DNA of 64,000 bases from Salvia splendens (Eukaryota > Streptophyta > Magnoliopsida > Lamiales > Lamiaceae), in NCBI RefSeq assembly GCF_004379255.2, contig NC_056053.1, positions 21,014,188 to 21,078,187 of the forward strand, in the 5' to 3' direction. Of this stretch, positions 22,524-33,713 are shown in pieces (the stretch's first letter is position 1; the number at the start of each line of letters is the position of its first letter). The notes beneath the pieces were generated by a model. It made no database searches. It saw only the letters and a program-made list of their open reading frames with translations, and was not told the DNA's origin. The position numbers and the translations under genes are program-made.

Positions 22524-23829
22524 AGATCTTATTATACATAACCTATTAAACATGTCCACTCTGATGTTCGGTGGTGGTGTATGGTGGTCGGGTACAGACC
22601 CTGATGAATACGGGCCCTTCGACTCCAACACCTAGTACGATCCCGATTTCAGCACGAATTCGTACTGGCTGTCAGACATGGAGCCGTCTCCCACCCGCGC
22701 TCCTGTCTACCCCGTGGCCACGCCTCTGGCTCGACCGCCGCTGCCGCCGCCGCCGCTTCGGGCTCTGCCACCAAGAAGAAGAGGAACAGGCAAAGAGCCC
22801 AGAAGTTGCCGCTTCTGGAGAAGAATGAAGAGTTCGCCCTAGGGAGAACGCACTACAACCCGGATGAAACCATCGTCCTGACGAAGTGTTGAAATTATAT
22901 TTCTGAGGACCCGGATTTTGTCAACAACCAAAAGCAAATCACGTACTGGGAGCGCATCGCTGATCGCTACTACGAGGCCAAGCCGGCGGCCGCTTACAAG
23001 CGTCATAGGGAGCAGCTCCGCAAGCACTAGGATCAGGTGAAGAAGCTGGCCAATTTGTTCTCGTCGGAGAACGAGAAGTGCTTGAGGGAGAAGGGCAGCG
23101 GCGAGAGTTTGACAGATGTGCGCGATAGAGCGGTTGCGTCGTATATTTCATTGTATGGCGATTTCAAGCATTACAACTCCTGGCTCCTCTTGAAGGACAA
23201 GCAGAAGTTCCAAGGATGGATTCTGCCCTTTTCGGCTGTGGCGAAGAGGACGAAGAACACCGCTGCCGGTGATTATACGAGCAGCGACAGCGCCGCACCT
23301 TCGATGGACCTCAACCAGCCGATGTACGAGGATGAGAGTTCCGGCACACCGATGTCCTCCCGGCGAAGGCGACATCCTCACAGCCCCAGCCCCCGCCCCT
23401 GCCCCGACTTCGGTTGCGGAACATGCCTATGCGGAGTTGGTGGCGGCCGCCAACCAGAGGACGTTGTTGGACACGCACCGCGCCCTCAGACAGTGTGAGG
23501 ACCCGGGCGAAGCCGAATACCTCAAGTGGATGATCGATGATCTACGCCGCAAGTTGGGAATGATGTAGGGTATGCGCTTTTTAACTTTAGTGAACTTGTT
23601 TTTTATCTCTACTCTTGTAACTTTTTTTTAATGAAGTAAATGTAGGATTTGCCTTAATTGTGGTGCTTTTTTAATTTATGTTGCTTGATATATTTGCAAA
23701 CATAAAATTAATTAATAAAACAGTTGTTAAAACTATATGGCGGACTTTAGGGCGTCCCACTGCAGGTGGAAAGGTAAGAGGATAGAATGATGATGTGGCG
23801 GAGCATATGGTGCCCCATTGTGGATGCTC
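22524..23829 (+). mobile_element. PIF/Harbinger element H3 (ORF1-only), left end lost at the copia junction
   Basis: The right terminus CCCCATTGTGGATGCTC is followed by TTA. The left terminal repeat and about 250 bp of leader, present in the related element H7, are absent. The copia LTR abuts 28 bp before the ORF1 start codon, so the copia insertion or a later deletion removed the left end. Only an ORF1 pseudogene is present. Confidence 0.75.
22552..23568 (+). pseudogene. Harbinger ORF1 (Myb/SANT-like DNA-binding protein), broken
   Basis: The start ATG is at 22552 (MSTLMFGGGVWWSG). Stops are TAG at 22633, TGA at 22890 (expected Trp) and TAG at 23028 (expected Trp of KHWDQVKK). At least two frame changes follow: the frame of 22890-23498 carries the middle (LANLFSSENEKCLR, YGDFKHYNSWLLLKDKQKFQ) and another carries the C-terminus EAEYLKWMIDDLRRKLG ending at 23566-23568. 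The related, better preserved copy is at 49419-50339. These proteins are often named 'glutathione S-transferase T3-like' in automatic annotation; they are transposon ORF1 proteins. Confidence 0.85.
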
Positions 23830-24315
23830 TTAAGAAGTTTTTTCATTTTTAAGTAATTGATCAACATAATTGTGAAAAACTAAAAAAAGAAAGTGAGTCA
23901 TTTTTGTTGAAAAAAAATAATTAACATTTCAAAAAAATTATTTATTTTAAAAAAAAATGAGTCGTTGAAAAAAAAATAAGTAACATAAAATTCAAAAAAA
24001 ATATTTAGTTAAAGACGGTAGCAGTCATGTTAGTTTTAATTTTATTTTGCGGACGTATACTACATATGGCCCCAGAGGGGAATAAATAACATTACATATT
24101 GACGTTAGTAATGACGGACACACTGAAGATCTGAGTTTAAAAATAAATAAGTTGAAGTAAATTAAAGATGTCGATGATTCCGGCGTCGTGCGTCATTTGC
24201 CATCGTTTGGATTCGAAAATTAGAGACTTTTTCTTCTTCGCTCTTTTGACTAAGTTCATTTCTTTGATAAATAAATGGGGTGAAATAAGGCTGAACAAAA
24301 CGTACATTACTTAAA
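23830..24315. other. AT-rich spacer, nothing recognised
   Basis: Poly-A-rich DNA with several A tracts (23930-24000). No coding or repeat family is recognised. Confidence 0.4.
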
Positions 24316-24627
24316 TGTTAGTTTTCTGGATAATAAGATATAAACACTAGTCGGACGTAATACAACACAAAAGAAGGAATAAGGAAAAGTAAACTGAAGC
24401 GAAATTACAAAGTAGAATTCGAAACGATAAACTGTAAAATAGTGTAAGCCGAGTCGAAGAGTCCTCTTTCCGCAAGACGAGATACGCCCCGGTAGTGCTC
24501 TCGGATTGACGTGTCGTTCCCAAAGATAAAACGGCTTCGTCTCTGATGAAGCAGCACTGCAATCAACAGAGCTCCGACGAACTAGATGGAGGTGAGGGCA
24601 GAGCTTCGACAGAAGAACAATGCATAT
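24316..24627 (-). repeat. Copia LTR fragment (R-U5 half)
   Basis: Homologous to 15623-15925 of the 3' LTR in the same orientation (shared GAGATACGCCCCGGTAGTG-type core). It begins at the LTR terminus (TGTTAGTTTTCTGG) and stops at AATGCAT. Interestingly, it corresponds to the part missing from the 5' LTR at 21713. Confidence 0.8.
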
Positions 24628-25060
24628 TGTTAAAAATAAGAAACATTATCATTACGAAGACTTTTAAGAAATTGTGTTAAATGAATTAAATGAAAATAAA
24701 ATAGATATGATAGATGAATAAATTAGGAGAGATAAAAAGAGTAAAGCAAGTGATAAAATAAAGTAAGAGTATTATCTAAAATCAATGATGGACTTTGAAT
24801 ATGTAAAGAATAAACTTTTACTATGAGAATGTGCCGATAAAATTAGACATCCAAACTCCATCTTTTTAAATCCAGTAAAAGGTTTTCACAATATTCTATG
24901 TTTTGTCGTAAATTGTCTAGCATGCATCTGTTTATTAATAGTCATTAAAAGGCTCAACTTTCGTAACTTTTCCCGTTAAAAATGATATTTGTGGTATTTC
25001 ACCCAACGACCACTTTATATTATTATGTATGCGATAATTTACACTACGACTTATATTATA
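24628..25060. other. AT-rich spacer, nothing recognised
   Basis: No coding potential or repeat structure is seen. Confidence 0.4.
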
Positions 25061-25291
25061 CTCCCTCTGTCCTATAGAAATAGACCCTTAAGGGTTGGCA
25101 CCGGTTTTAATGTGTAATTTGGTAAAGTAAGAGAGAATGTGAAAAAATAGTTGAAATTGTATAGTGGATGGCGTGACCATAAATGATAAAGTAAAAGAGA
25201 AAGAGAAAAGTTTTACCATAAATGAATATGGATTATTTGTATGGGACGGACGAAAAAGGAAACATGATCTATTTCTATGGGACGGAGGGAG
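25061..25291. mobile_element. Stowaway-type MITE
   Basis: 231 bp, TA-flanked. CTCCCTCTGTCCTATAGAAA at the left is inverted at the right (TTTCTATGGGACGGAGGGAG). Confidence 0.85.
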
Positions 25292-25416
25292 TAATAAGTT
25301 ATACAAACTTTATAAGTTAGATTTAACTTTAAATATTACAATTTCATCTAATTCCGAAATTTATTTTAATAAATTTAGTAGTATTATTTAATTAATTGGA
25401 AACTAATTAAAATATA

Positions 25417-25717
25417 CTCATTCCGTCCTGGCCTAAGCGAGACGTTTCTATTTTGGCACAAGAATTTAGGTAATTGTGTTGTATGAATTAAATTATTAAT
25501 AGTAAAGTAAGAGAGGGAGGAAAGTAAGAAATAAAGAGAGAGGAAAATAAGGAAGAGAAAGAGAGAGGACAAAGTAAGAGAGAAGATAAAGTATGAGAGA
25601 AAATAGGAAAAAGTAGGAAAGAGGAGTGAATTGATTGTTGCAAAAAAAGTAAACGTCTCACTTAGGTTGGGACGTACCAAAACGAAATACGTCTCACTTA
25701 GGATAGAACGGATGGAG
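25417..25717. mobile_element. Stowaway-type MITE
   Basis: 301 bp, TA-flanked. CTCATTCCGTCCTGGCCTAA at the left; CACTTAGGATAGAACGGATG then GAG at the right. It has a long AG-rich interior. Confidence 0.8.
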
Positions 25718-26374
25718 TATTAAATTAGAGACTAATAAAATTATATTAAATTTTTTATTAAGTAAATAGAGGATAAAAATTATAAAGATTACATCTTTGA
25801 GTTGTTGGTTAGGTTGTGAATTAATTCTGAGAAAAAGTTACAATAAATGGTTAAATTTCAATTTTAACCTAAATAGAAGGCAAACTAAATTCTATTGCAA
25901 TATTAATCCAAATAAAAGGTAAATTAATATATAAATTTAATAGCTTAATTATAAAACTAATTTGAAAAATATATACGGAATATTAAACATTGCAATATTG
26001 ACTTTCCATCCAACTGTCCCTTTTAGCATTGCAATAGTGAATAATATTTTAATTTTAATTAAAATAGAAGGCAACTTAAACTCTATAGCACAATTCCAAT
26101 TCTAACATAAATTGAAGGAAAATTAATATATAAATTTAATTACTTAAGACATAATATTTTAATCCTAACACCCAATTTAGAACTATTCTCAAAATATAGT
26201 AAATTTTTTAAAACTATAGAATCCAACAAATTAAAGGTCCAAATTATATACTCCTACATAGGAAAATAAGTAGTACCATTACTCTAGTGTAAATACTACT
26301 TTCAAATTACAGAATCCAATAAATTAAAGGCACAAATAATATACACATACAATATTCTTAAACTAATATAGTAA
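25718..26374. repeat. AT-rich stretch with imperfect ~190-bp direct duplication
   Basis: The segment around 25870-25970 (AATAGAAGGCAAACTAAATT) recurs in altered form around 26063-26150 (AATAGAAGGCAACTTAAACT). Both run into AATTAATATATAAATTTAAT. AATAAATTAAAGG-type phrases at 26229 and 26318 also recur. No coding region. Confidence 0.45.
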
Positions 26375-26640
26375 GAGCATCCACAGTAGGGGCGCGCGTC
26401 GGCCGCCCCAGAATCGCCGTCGCCCCGGCTGTCTATTGTAGGAAAAGCGTCCGCCCTAACGCGGACGATTGGGAGGGGGCGGAAGCTCCATCGGCGAGCA
26501 GACGGCTAGGACACGTTGGTGCGCGAGCGGCGCGCCTGCCTATTGTGCGTCTGCCCCGGCGCGGTGGTCGCCGAATTTCCTTTTTTTTATTTTCTTTTGA
26601 TTTTTTTGAGAGAATGCCACAAATTGCAGTGAAGAAGAAC
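26375..26640 (+). mobile_element. PIF/Harbinger fragment H4 (left end only)
   Basis: Begins after TAA with GAGCATCCACAGTAGGGGCG. The GC-rich subterminal DNA (GCGCGCGTCGGCCGCCCC) is related to the left end of H2. No matching right terminus or transposase follows, so it is a truncated copy; the right limit is approximate. Confidence 0.7.
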
Positions 26641-26799
26641 GGTTGATGAATGAGACGAAGGAGATGGATTTTTTGATTTTATTTTTTGATTCCTTTTTTT
26701 AGTTTTCTGTTTTTTTTTGTTTTGACTTAAAAAAGAAGCTGGGTTAATTCAATTAAAATTTTTATTCTAACTGAATTAAAATATACAAAAAATATACAA

Positions 26800-27150
26800 A
26801 AAGCCGCCTCCCTCACTCGGCGCCTCACCCTCTCTCTCAATCGGCGAAATTAGCCTTTCCACGCCACTACCGTACGCCCACCAGCCTGCCTCTCCGCCGC
26901 TACTTCCGCCTTGCCCCGTCGCTCCTCCTTCCTCACTGCTCCACCGTCCTTCCTCGCCGGATTTTCTTACCGTCTGCCTGATTTTCGTCTCCGGCATCTC
27001 TCTCGTTGTTGCCATCCAGCCGCCGTCTCACCCGCTTACCCGCTTCCCTTCCTCACTCGTTGTTGCCGTCCAGCAGTTACGCCGGCGTCGCTGGAAAGTT
27101 TCTGGAGTGGTGGTCGCCGGATTTCGGGAAAATTCGCCTCCATGAGATAA
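26800..27150 (+). other. CT-rich, GC-rich island of unknown origin
   Basis: Pyrimidine-rich DNA resembling a plant 5' UTR or first exon, out of character with the AT-rich flanks. A near repeat, CTCGTTGTTGCCATCCAGC, occurs at about 27003 and again (CCGTCCAGC) at about 27057. A 79-codon plus-strand frame (26911-27150, MPRRSSFLTAPP) has no recognisable domain. It may be the stranded 5' end of a lost gene or a captured fragment. Confidence 0.35.
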
Positions 27151-27469
27151 GCACTGCAATCATAAAATTAGTGTACATTAGTTCAAATAAAATCATAAAC
27201 ACAGTCTCAATTAATTGTACACCTATTTGTACACTTATTTATAAGTATTTTAAAGCATCTTTGAGAAGTCTTGCAGCAATCCATTTGATTTTAAAGCTTC
27301 TTTGAGAGGCCACTTTTGTTTAATAGTAGCTGCCTCTTTTATGTCCAATGGTTGCCATTTTTTAAAATGACCGAAAGGGTAAAGGGTTTAGGGTTTAGCT
27401 TCACAGTTTCCCGCCAAAAAGGGTAATATTAACTTTCCATCCAACTCTTCCTTTTAGTAGTATAGATTT

Positions 27470-27890
27470 GTAACGGTATAGATTTGTAACGGTCGACAGT
27501 TACAAACGTTACAGACGTTACAAACGTTAATTATGGAGCATGAATACCTAGACACCTCTCACGGAGTTGTTCTTTCCAGAAATGTATCTGGACGACCCGA
27601 TCAATGTGCACGCATTCTACGAAGCTTTCTCTGTATTCTCATTTGCTACATTGTTTTGTCTACGTATCCGAAATTAATTAATTTCATATCTCCATATATT
27701 GTGACATATTTTAATATATTATTTCTCACTCACTGGGAATCGGTTTAGAGAAAGTGAATATATCACAATCATCTACTCGGAGCGTAGATCGATTATAAAT
27801 TATTTAATTATTTCAAAATTAAATAATCCGTCACTTGTACGACCCGGTCCAATTGCGTTGATCGGACCACGATTCCAACATTAAAAGCCT
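27470..27890 (-). repeat. Degenerate copia LTR remnant
   Basis: TTTCTCACTCACTGGGAATC at about 27721 and the following GTAGATCGA...AAATTAAATAATCCGTCAC are diverged versions of the copia U3 at 16590-16700 and 22360-22460. Upstream, GTAACGGTCGACAGTTAC recalls TAACCGCCGACGGTTACG of those LTRs. The coding part is absent. Confidence 0.6.
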
Positions 27891-28650
27891 AAATGATTTG
27901 CTAATTTTATCCAAAATGAATCAGTCTCTAAATTTAGGCCTCTATTAGTTTTAGCTCATATTGTGTTTTGCTTTGGACTCAATTATAGGGAAATGACTAA
28001 ACTCATTTAATCTTTTTTTATCTCTCACTTACTCTTGACCTATCTTGCTGCTTTGCTTTTGTTTATCGTCATCGGTCCTTTCTTTGGCTAATCACAATCA
28101 TAGTGGTTAGTTCACTTAGTTGTTACTATCTCCTTTGCAAAAGTAGAGCAGTAGCACTATAAAATCGGAGGGATCCAAATAGACATTTCACAACTTTCCC
28201 GATAATTTTTTCTTGAAATCAAAATACAAATTAAACCCATAACTCAAAAATATTTATAATAAATTTGATACGTCATTCTATTATAGTACTAATAGACAAA
28301 TTTCCAGATGCTCAATTTTAGTTTATGCAATAATCAATTTTTTTTAAAAAAACCTTAATTTAATTGAAGGTTATTAAAATATCCTTATAAATATTTAAAT
28401 TAATTGGGTCGTGCTCCCAATCCATATTCAATATTTAGTTTTGTGAATATCCAGGATGAACGTTGACAGAGCGAGGATGATATTAATTGAAAAAATATAA
28501 ACTAATTGTACCCTATATATATTTATAAGAACACAGAACCATCACCCATTTTTTCAATTTCTTATCAATCCATCAATAATGGCTTAGGATAGTGAAAATA
28601 GTGTTAAAAAAGCCGTTGACTTTATAATATAATAGTAAGAAATTAAAAGT
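27891..28650. other. AT-rich intergenic stretch, nothing recognised
   Basis: No gene or repeat family is recognised upstream of the tRNA terminator. Confidence 0.4.
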
Positions 28651-28651
28651 T

Positions 28652-28657
28652 AAAAAA
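28652..28657 (-). terminator. RNA polymerase III terminator of tRNA-Phe
   Basis: Six A on the plus strand give a TTTTTT run on the minus strand, about 15 nt after the 3' end of the tRNA gene. Confidence 0.75.
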
Positions 28658-28671
28658 TTGAGTTTTCAATG

Positions 28672-28696
28672 TGCGGTGAACGTGGATCGAACACGT

Positions 28697-28739
<43 letters not shown>

Positions 28740-28744
28740 CCCGC
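28672..28744 (-). tRNA. tRNA-Phe (GAA)
   Basis: The minus strand begins GCGGGGATAGCTCAGTTGGG and ends with the pairing CACCGC plus discriminator A. A box and B box (GTTCGATCC) are intact. The anticodon loop reads ACTGAAGAT, giving GAA. No intron is present. The sequence is that of the standard plant nuclear tRNA-Phe. The 7-bp acceptor stem and the D, anticodon and T stems all pair. Confidence 0.97.
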
Positions 28745-29512
28745 TTTATGTTTATCTGTAGTATTTTGTTCTTCTTGTTTGTTATAAACGAGGATAATTT
28801 ATGACTTAGTACTTTATTTACACCAAATTGGATTTATCAAGTAAAATTGCCTGGTGTACTATTCAAAAACTCATGATTGTACTGATATTCATATGGTTGG
28901 AGGTGATATTGTATGTAATGTTTTCAATGGCTAAACACTTTTTATCTATCTTCTAGGTGTTGAAGGGTTTTGAGACTTATAAGATATAATGCACACATCT
29001 TACACGAACTTCTGATAATATTGGAACGATACATAGAAGATTAACATGGCCTCTCGTAAAGGAGGAGAAAAGGACACTTGAGTTTTCTCAAAGATGAAAT
29101 CATATTCATTCTTTCTTCCTTCGGCAACAAACTCATCCACAAAGCAATGCACAGCAACAGATGGCACGATGATTAACATCCTATGGCTAACACGTTCTAA
29201 ACATAACGTGTCGTGTGACGACTAATCATATCACAAAATAGGAAATCAAGAAATTCATAAGCTTTAAAAGAGAAACACATTGATATTACAATTTGCAGAA
29301 GACTGATGTTACCATGTTTTCTTTCTCTTGTATGATAAAATGTTTCCATATATAGTAGCTTCAAATGAGTAAGAAGAAAAAAAGTTTCCTCATAAATGTC
29401 AAAATTTTCTATTTTCGGCGGGGCTACACTAAGGCAGTTGGATTTCTGAATATTTGAAACAATAGAAAGTAATTAAATTAAATACCTGCAAATATTAAAA
29501 GCTTGATGATTA
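28745..29512. other. Spacer between the tRNA gene and GAUT11
   Basis: It holds the 5' flank of the tRNA and, on the right, the 3' UTR of the galacturonosyltransferase gene. No further feature is recognised. Confidence 0.4.
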
Positions 29513-32500
29513 TCAACTTGCGACACACTCTTGCAGATATTGGTGGCTCTGATCCAAATACTGTTCCCACAGAGGCTTATATCTGCCTATACTCAGCTTC
29601 AGCCACGGCTTCATGTTCCCGTTAAAGTGAACGACAGCAGCAGTCTCAATTAACCGGCTATCAATATTCATGTCATAGCCCAACCCCAACACGTGCCATC
29701 TCCGGTCAAGTGGCTCAGTCAGTCCATAGAAAGCCAGGAGCCCCGGAGGGAGAGTGCCAAGCTTCCAAAGTGACCGATCGATGTTCCTTTCCTGCCAGAA
29801 ATGATATTTTGAAGTTACATTCTCCTTTCTCCAACCAACCAAATCGAAAACGTTCATGCCAAACGCCCATCCACAGGCTTGTGGATCATATTTGGCGCTG
29901 ATGAGAGGATTTGAGAAATTGAGATATCTGTAGTATCGGTGGAAGGCTTCCAGGCATGTTTCGACAGCACCATTCACATTCCCGTGCAAATCCAGCGAGA
30001 AGAGAGGTGTCAAGTCCTTCTGAACCACAACATCGTCATCGAGAAAAACTACCTTCTCCAACTGAGGATAAATCTCCGGGATGTAGAAACGAAGATGATT
30101 CAACAGAGAGAGGTACTTTGGGTTACGGAACTTGTGTTCAACTTCGATATCTGACGAAGCATCCAGTAGTTGTTTTAAGACAGGCGCATACGACGCATTC
30201 AACCAAGTGAAATCTTCAACGCTTTGGACTTCTATGGCAGCCCCTTTAAAATCATTACCAAGAAACCAAGCCTGCATTGCCCCATACTTCACCCCATTCG
30301 TGACGATATGGAAAACGAGTTGCTTCGGGTGTTCAGCATTTGAAATGGTGGAATTGACAACAACTGAAACAGCCAGAAGGTTATCGGAGAATATACAAAA
30401 ATGGTAGAGGTTATTGTCCACTAGTCGGGGCGAGTTTCTACTCTCATTTGCAAGCTCCTCTATCGACTTGTTCTGAATCCAGTTGGTCGTGAGCTTAATG
30501 TCGATGCACTGAAGGTTCTTGGGTATTGATTCGGCAGCTAACTCTCCAAAAACGGTGCTCTGAACAGTAGCAGCATTAGCACGCTCTTCAAGAGCTTGAA
30601 TATGGGATTTCATCGTCATTATTGTAGTTGCAACATCATAATGAGCGTCTTGCGCCTTGAAAATAAGGGTTGACAAACTTTCAATAATCGGTTCCGCTTC
30701 TTCTAGAGATATGGCCTCCTCTCTCTTTGCAGCCTTGGAAAGCAACAATTGGCAACTTCGTATTTTTGTACTCAGTTCCCAAGCAAGGTGGAGATTATTA
30801 TGTTCCTTTGCAATAATAACATAAGCTTTGGCAAGGGTCATTTGCTCTGCTAATTGTCTGGCATATGATCTTGCACTCAATATTTCTTCAGTAAAATTTC
30901 GGTTCGTATGAACAACCCTGTCAATTCGTGGGTTTATCTCCTGGAAAAGGCAGTATAAGTTATTGAACCAATTTTTTTTACGACAGTCTGATTACAGCAA
31001 ACTGATGAGAGATATATGCATGACAATCAACTAGTATAGTCAGGAAAATTGCAATACATCAAGAACGGCCAACCATGGAACATGGTTCGTACAAAAAGTA
31101 ATTAGATAGCAAAAAAAAAGCCATCTGGACAATGGGGTTATAGGTATTGTAAGCTGTTGATGATAAAAGAATTCACAATGTTGATTTCTGAAAGTCTATG
31201 GGCTTGTCTGCTTTCATTCTAAAAAGAGCCCTCTTGTCTTTCACCATTCCAAAACAGGAAAATGCAGTTTTTCATCCTCATTTTTGTCAGAACACAATAT
31301 ACCTTAAGTGCCATGCTTATCACCAACCTACTAGCTGTTCACATCTTTTCATGAAACTAGAAAAGGATACCATAACTAGTTCTCCCTCTGTCAACAAAAA
31401 ATTTGTCACATTGTGGATGACAGGTTTTCATAAAATAGTTGGTGGTGTGTGAGTGGAATACACACATGTGTACACACACACAGTTCTCTTACATTTCTCA
31501 TGTTTATGAAAGTCCCACATCCTCCTTTAAATTAAAATTTAAATTCACAATATTCTACTTTATTTAGAAAATTAGCATGAATATCCCGCATACAGGTATC
31601 AATTTACATGATCGTGAGAGTTAAACTATAGGGAAGATATAAGAGTAGTACAAACCCATTCTCTCAAAAGCAAGAGTAGTAGCTTTAAGACAGAATTCCA
31701 TCATCAAAGTCCACAAGATCTGTTAATGATAGCTTTACTCAACTATAAAAATTCAGCTCTACTTTATCCCAAAATGTTACCTAGCATATTAAAATTCCCC
31801 TTTCCATGGAATTCAATAGCCTTGCATAGTTGCATTTTATAAAATTACTATTTATATGACAAACAAGTCCTAGGAGTCATTATACAATCCAATGGGCTAT
31901 TTGATTGTTCAGTGCTACCATTACGTATACTTGAAATTTCACATAAGACCTTTAATCTTCTTCTGTGGTTCACTAGAGATTTTCACAACTAAAACAAATT
32001 TGAATTTGACGGGTTAAAACAGAATACTAATGATGCCTAACCTATTTCTTATCAAATTCAAATCCCTAAAGAAGAAAGTCGTACTGAAGGACATCCAAAG
32101 GTAAGTGCATAACTCATATGTCACAAACAAATACTAGAGTATTACACTCTGATCTGGAAGCTGAACAAAAATGGGGACATAAGTCTTTTATTATTAACTG
32201 ACTTCACCCTCTGCCAAAGACCACTCATTTCAACACACCATTTTAGAGATAGTGCCTAAACAGTGTTTAGTTTTCAAATTTTCTATTAAACAATAGGTTG
32301 CCACCAACGAATTTGGTCATAAACCAGAGTTAGCCAAAAGAGATAGTCTAGCTTACCTCACTACAGAGGGTGAACCATAGACCTAAAGTACTACATCATA
32401 CACGTTAAACTGGAGCTGTGATGTATCAATGTAGAGTGATACATGAGTATATTTGTTCGTATATCACGAGAGAAATTAATACGAGTATGCAAATTGTGAA

Positions 32501-32945
32501 CTGAAACCTAAATCAAAAGTTAACTTTTTACAGACACTCGAACCACATGAGAAAATTTTCATTTACTGATTAGTCATTCATGATTAACTGGTTGATCACT
32601 AGATTAGCTTACATGATTTCCTCTGATCCAAACAAACAAAATCAAGGCTTGAGATAGCATATGAAAAGGCCAAACACAATACAGAGATCACAAGCATTAA
32701 TCATCTCATCTAAAAACACACAAATCCAATCCAAAAACATACATTCAAATACAAAACAGATATTTATAGCGATGGCTCAGCAGCATTACCAGTACAGGTT
32801 GTTCGATGTGATCCTCATCTCGATGATTATGCTGAACAATAAACAGTCCAAAACCTGCAATCAAGAACAAGAGAAGCAGCACCCAGATCCACCACGAAAA
32901 GCTCCTCCGAACCGGGCGCCGAAGGTCGGTCGCCCGACGGCGCAT
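29513..32945 (-). CDS. GAUT11: Alpha-1,4-galacturonosyltransferase, GAUT11-like, 527 aa
   Basis: Two coding exons: 32945-32790 (ends at GTAATG donor) and 30940-29513 (after TTTTCCAG), joined in phase 0. The intron is 1849 bp. The protein is type II: basic MRRRATDLRRPVRR, then a membrane anchor (residues about 17-37, WWIWVLLLLFLIAGFGLFIV), then a stem with QLAEQMTLAKAYVIIAKEHN and QALEERANAATVQ, and a GT8 catalytic domain. The DXD motif is in VVFLDDDVVVQKD (Asp 353-355); NPKYLSLLNHLRFYIPEIYP, CGWAFGMNVFDL and LGLGYD follow. GAUTs transfer galacturonic acid from UDP-GalA to homogalacturonan in the Golgi. The stem motifs fit GAUT11 better than GAUT10 as I recall them. A short segment before RNPKYLSLL is about 10 residues shorter than in Arabidopsis GAUT11. 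An in-frame ATG 13 codons upstream (32984) is possible; the lower one matches the family. Confidence 0.93.
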
Positions 32946-33713
32946 CTCTCGCGCAAATCTCCCCCAATTCAATGCCGATTCCACAATCCCATCGATCAGA
33001 GCGGATCACAGAACCAGCTAAATCAAGAATCTCGAGATCCCGCCTATCAATTTCCCACAAAATCAAGAGCTCCGAGAAATTTCAATTCGTGCCCTAACAA
33101 ATGCAGTCGTGGATCTCAGTATCAAATTGGGGTCCAGAATGAGAGAAATGGTCTATCACTCTCACAAATGAATGATGAATGCCAGCTTTGTTGACTGAGA
33201 AGAAGGGCGAGTGTTTGAATCAATGGCAAAGAAGCAATTTTGGGTGAGTTGGCGTTTCTAGTTTTGTTCATCAATCAAAAAAGGGTCGATTTTGGGTAAA
33301 TCTAATGAAGATTAGATGGAGGGACTACACAGTGTTTGAAGCTTTTTTCTTTAGCTACAAAGTTTCACTTAGGTAAAATTGGAAGATGATACTAATATAC
33401 TAATGTGAAGGAAAATGATACTCGTATTTTCTTTAAATGGAATCTTTGTATTTTCAGTAATTGCAAGTTTAAATATCAAAGATTCGAAGTAGTTAAGTTT
33501 TAAACATAGCATATTAACACGTTCATATAATGGCAAATTTCAAACTAACCCTTTTTTAAAATTGTTCAATGACTAGAAATTATAATGACCCGGTGCTAAT
33601 TATTGACGAGATGCATATATGCAAAACTAGATCTTAATATAAAAACGCAGAACAAAATCATACCTATGGTATTTTTAGATCATTATTAACGTAGTTTTAG
33701 GTCATTTTAATAA

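Noticed and set aside
15570..22560. AAACATGTCCACT on both sides of the copia element as a possible target duplication
   Set aside because: A 13-bp match is expected by chance in 64 kb, and it does not abut the LTR ends; the AGAGC/AGATC flanks fit better.
32661..33194. 177-codon plus-strand frame opposite GAUT11 exon 1
   Set aside because: Antisense of the GAUT11 exon and leader; no homology recognised.
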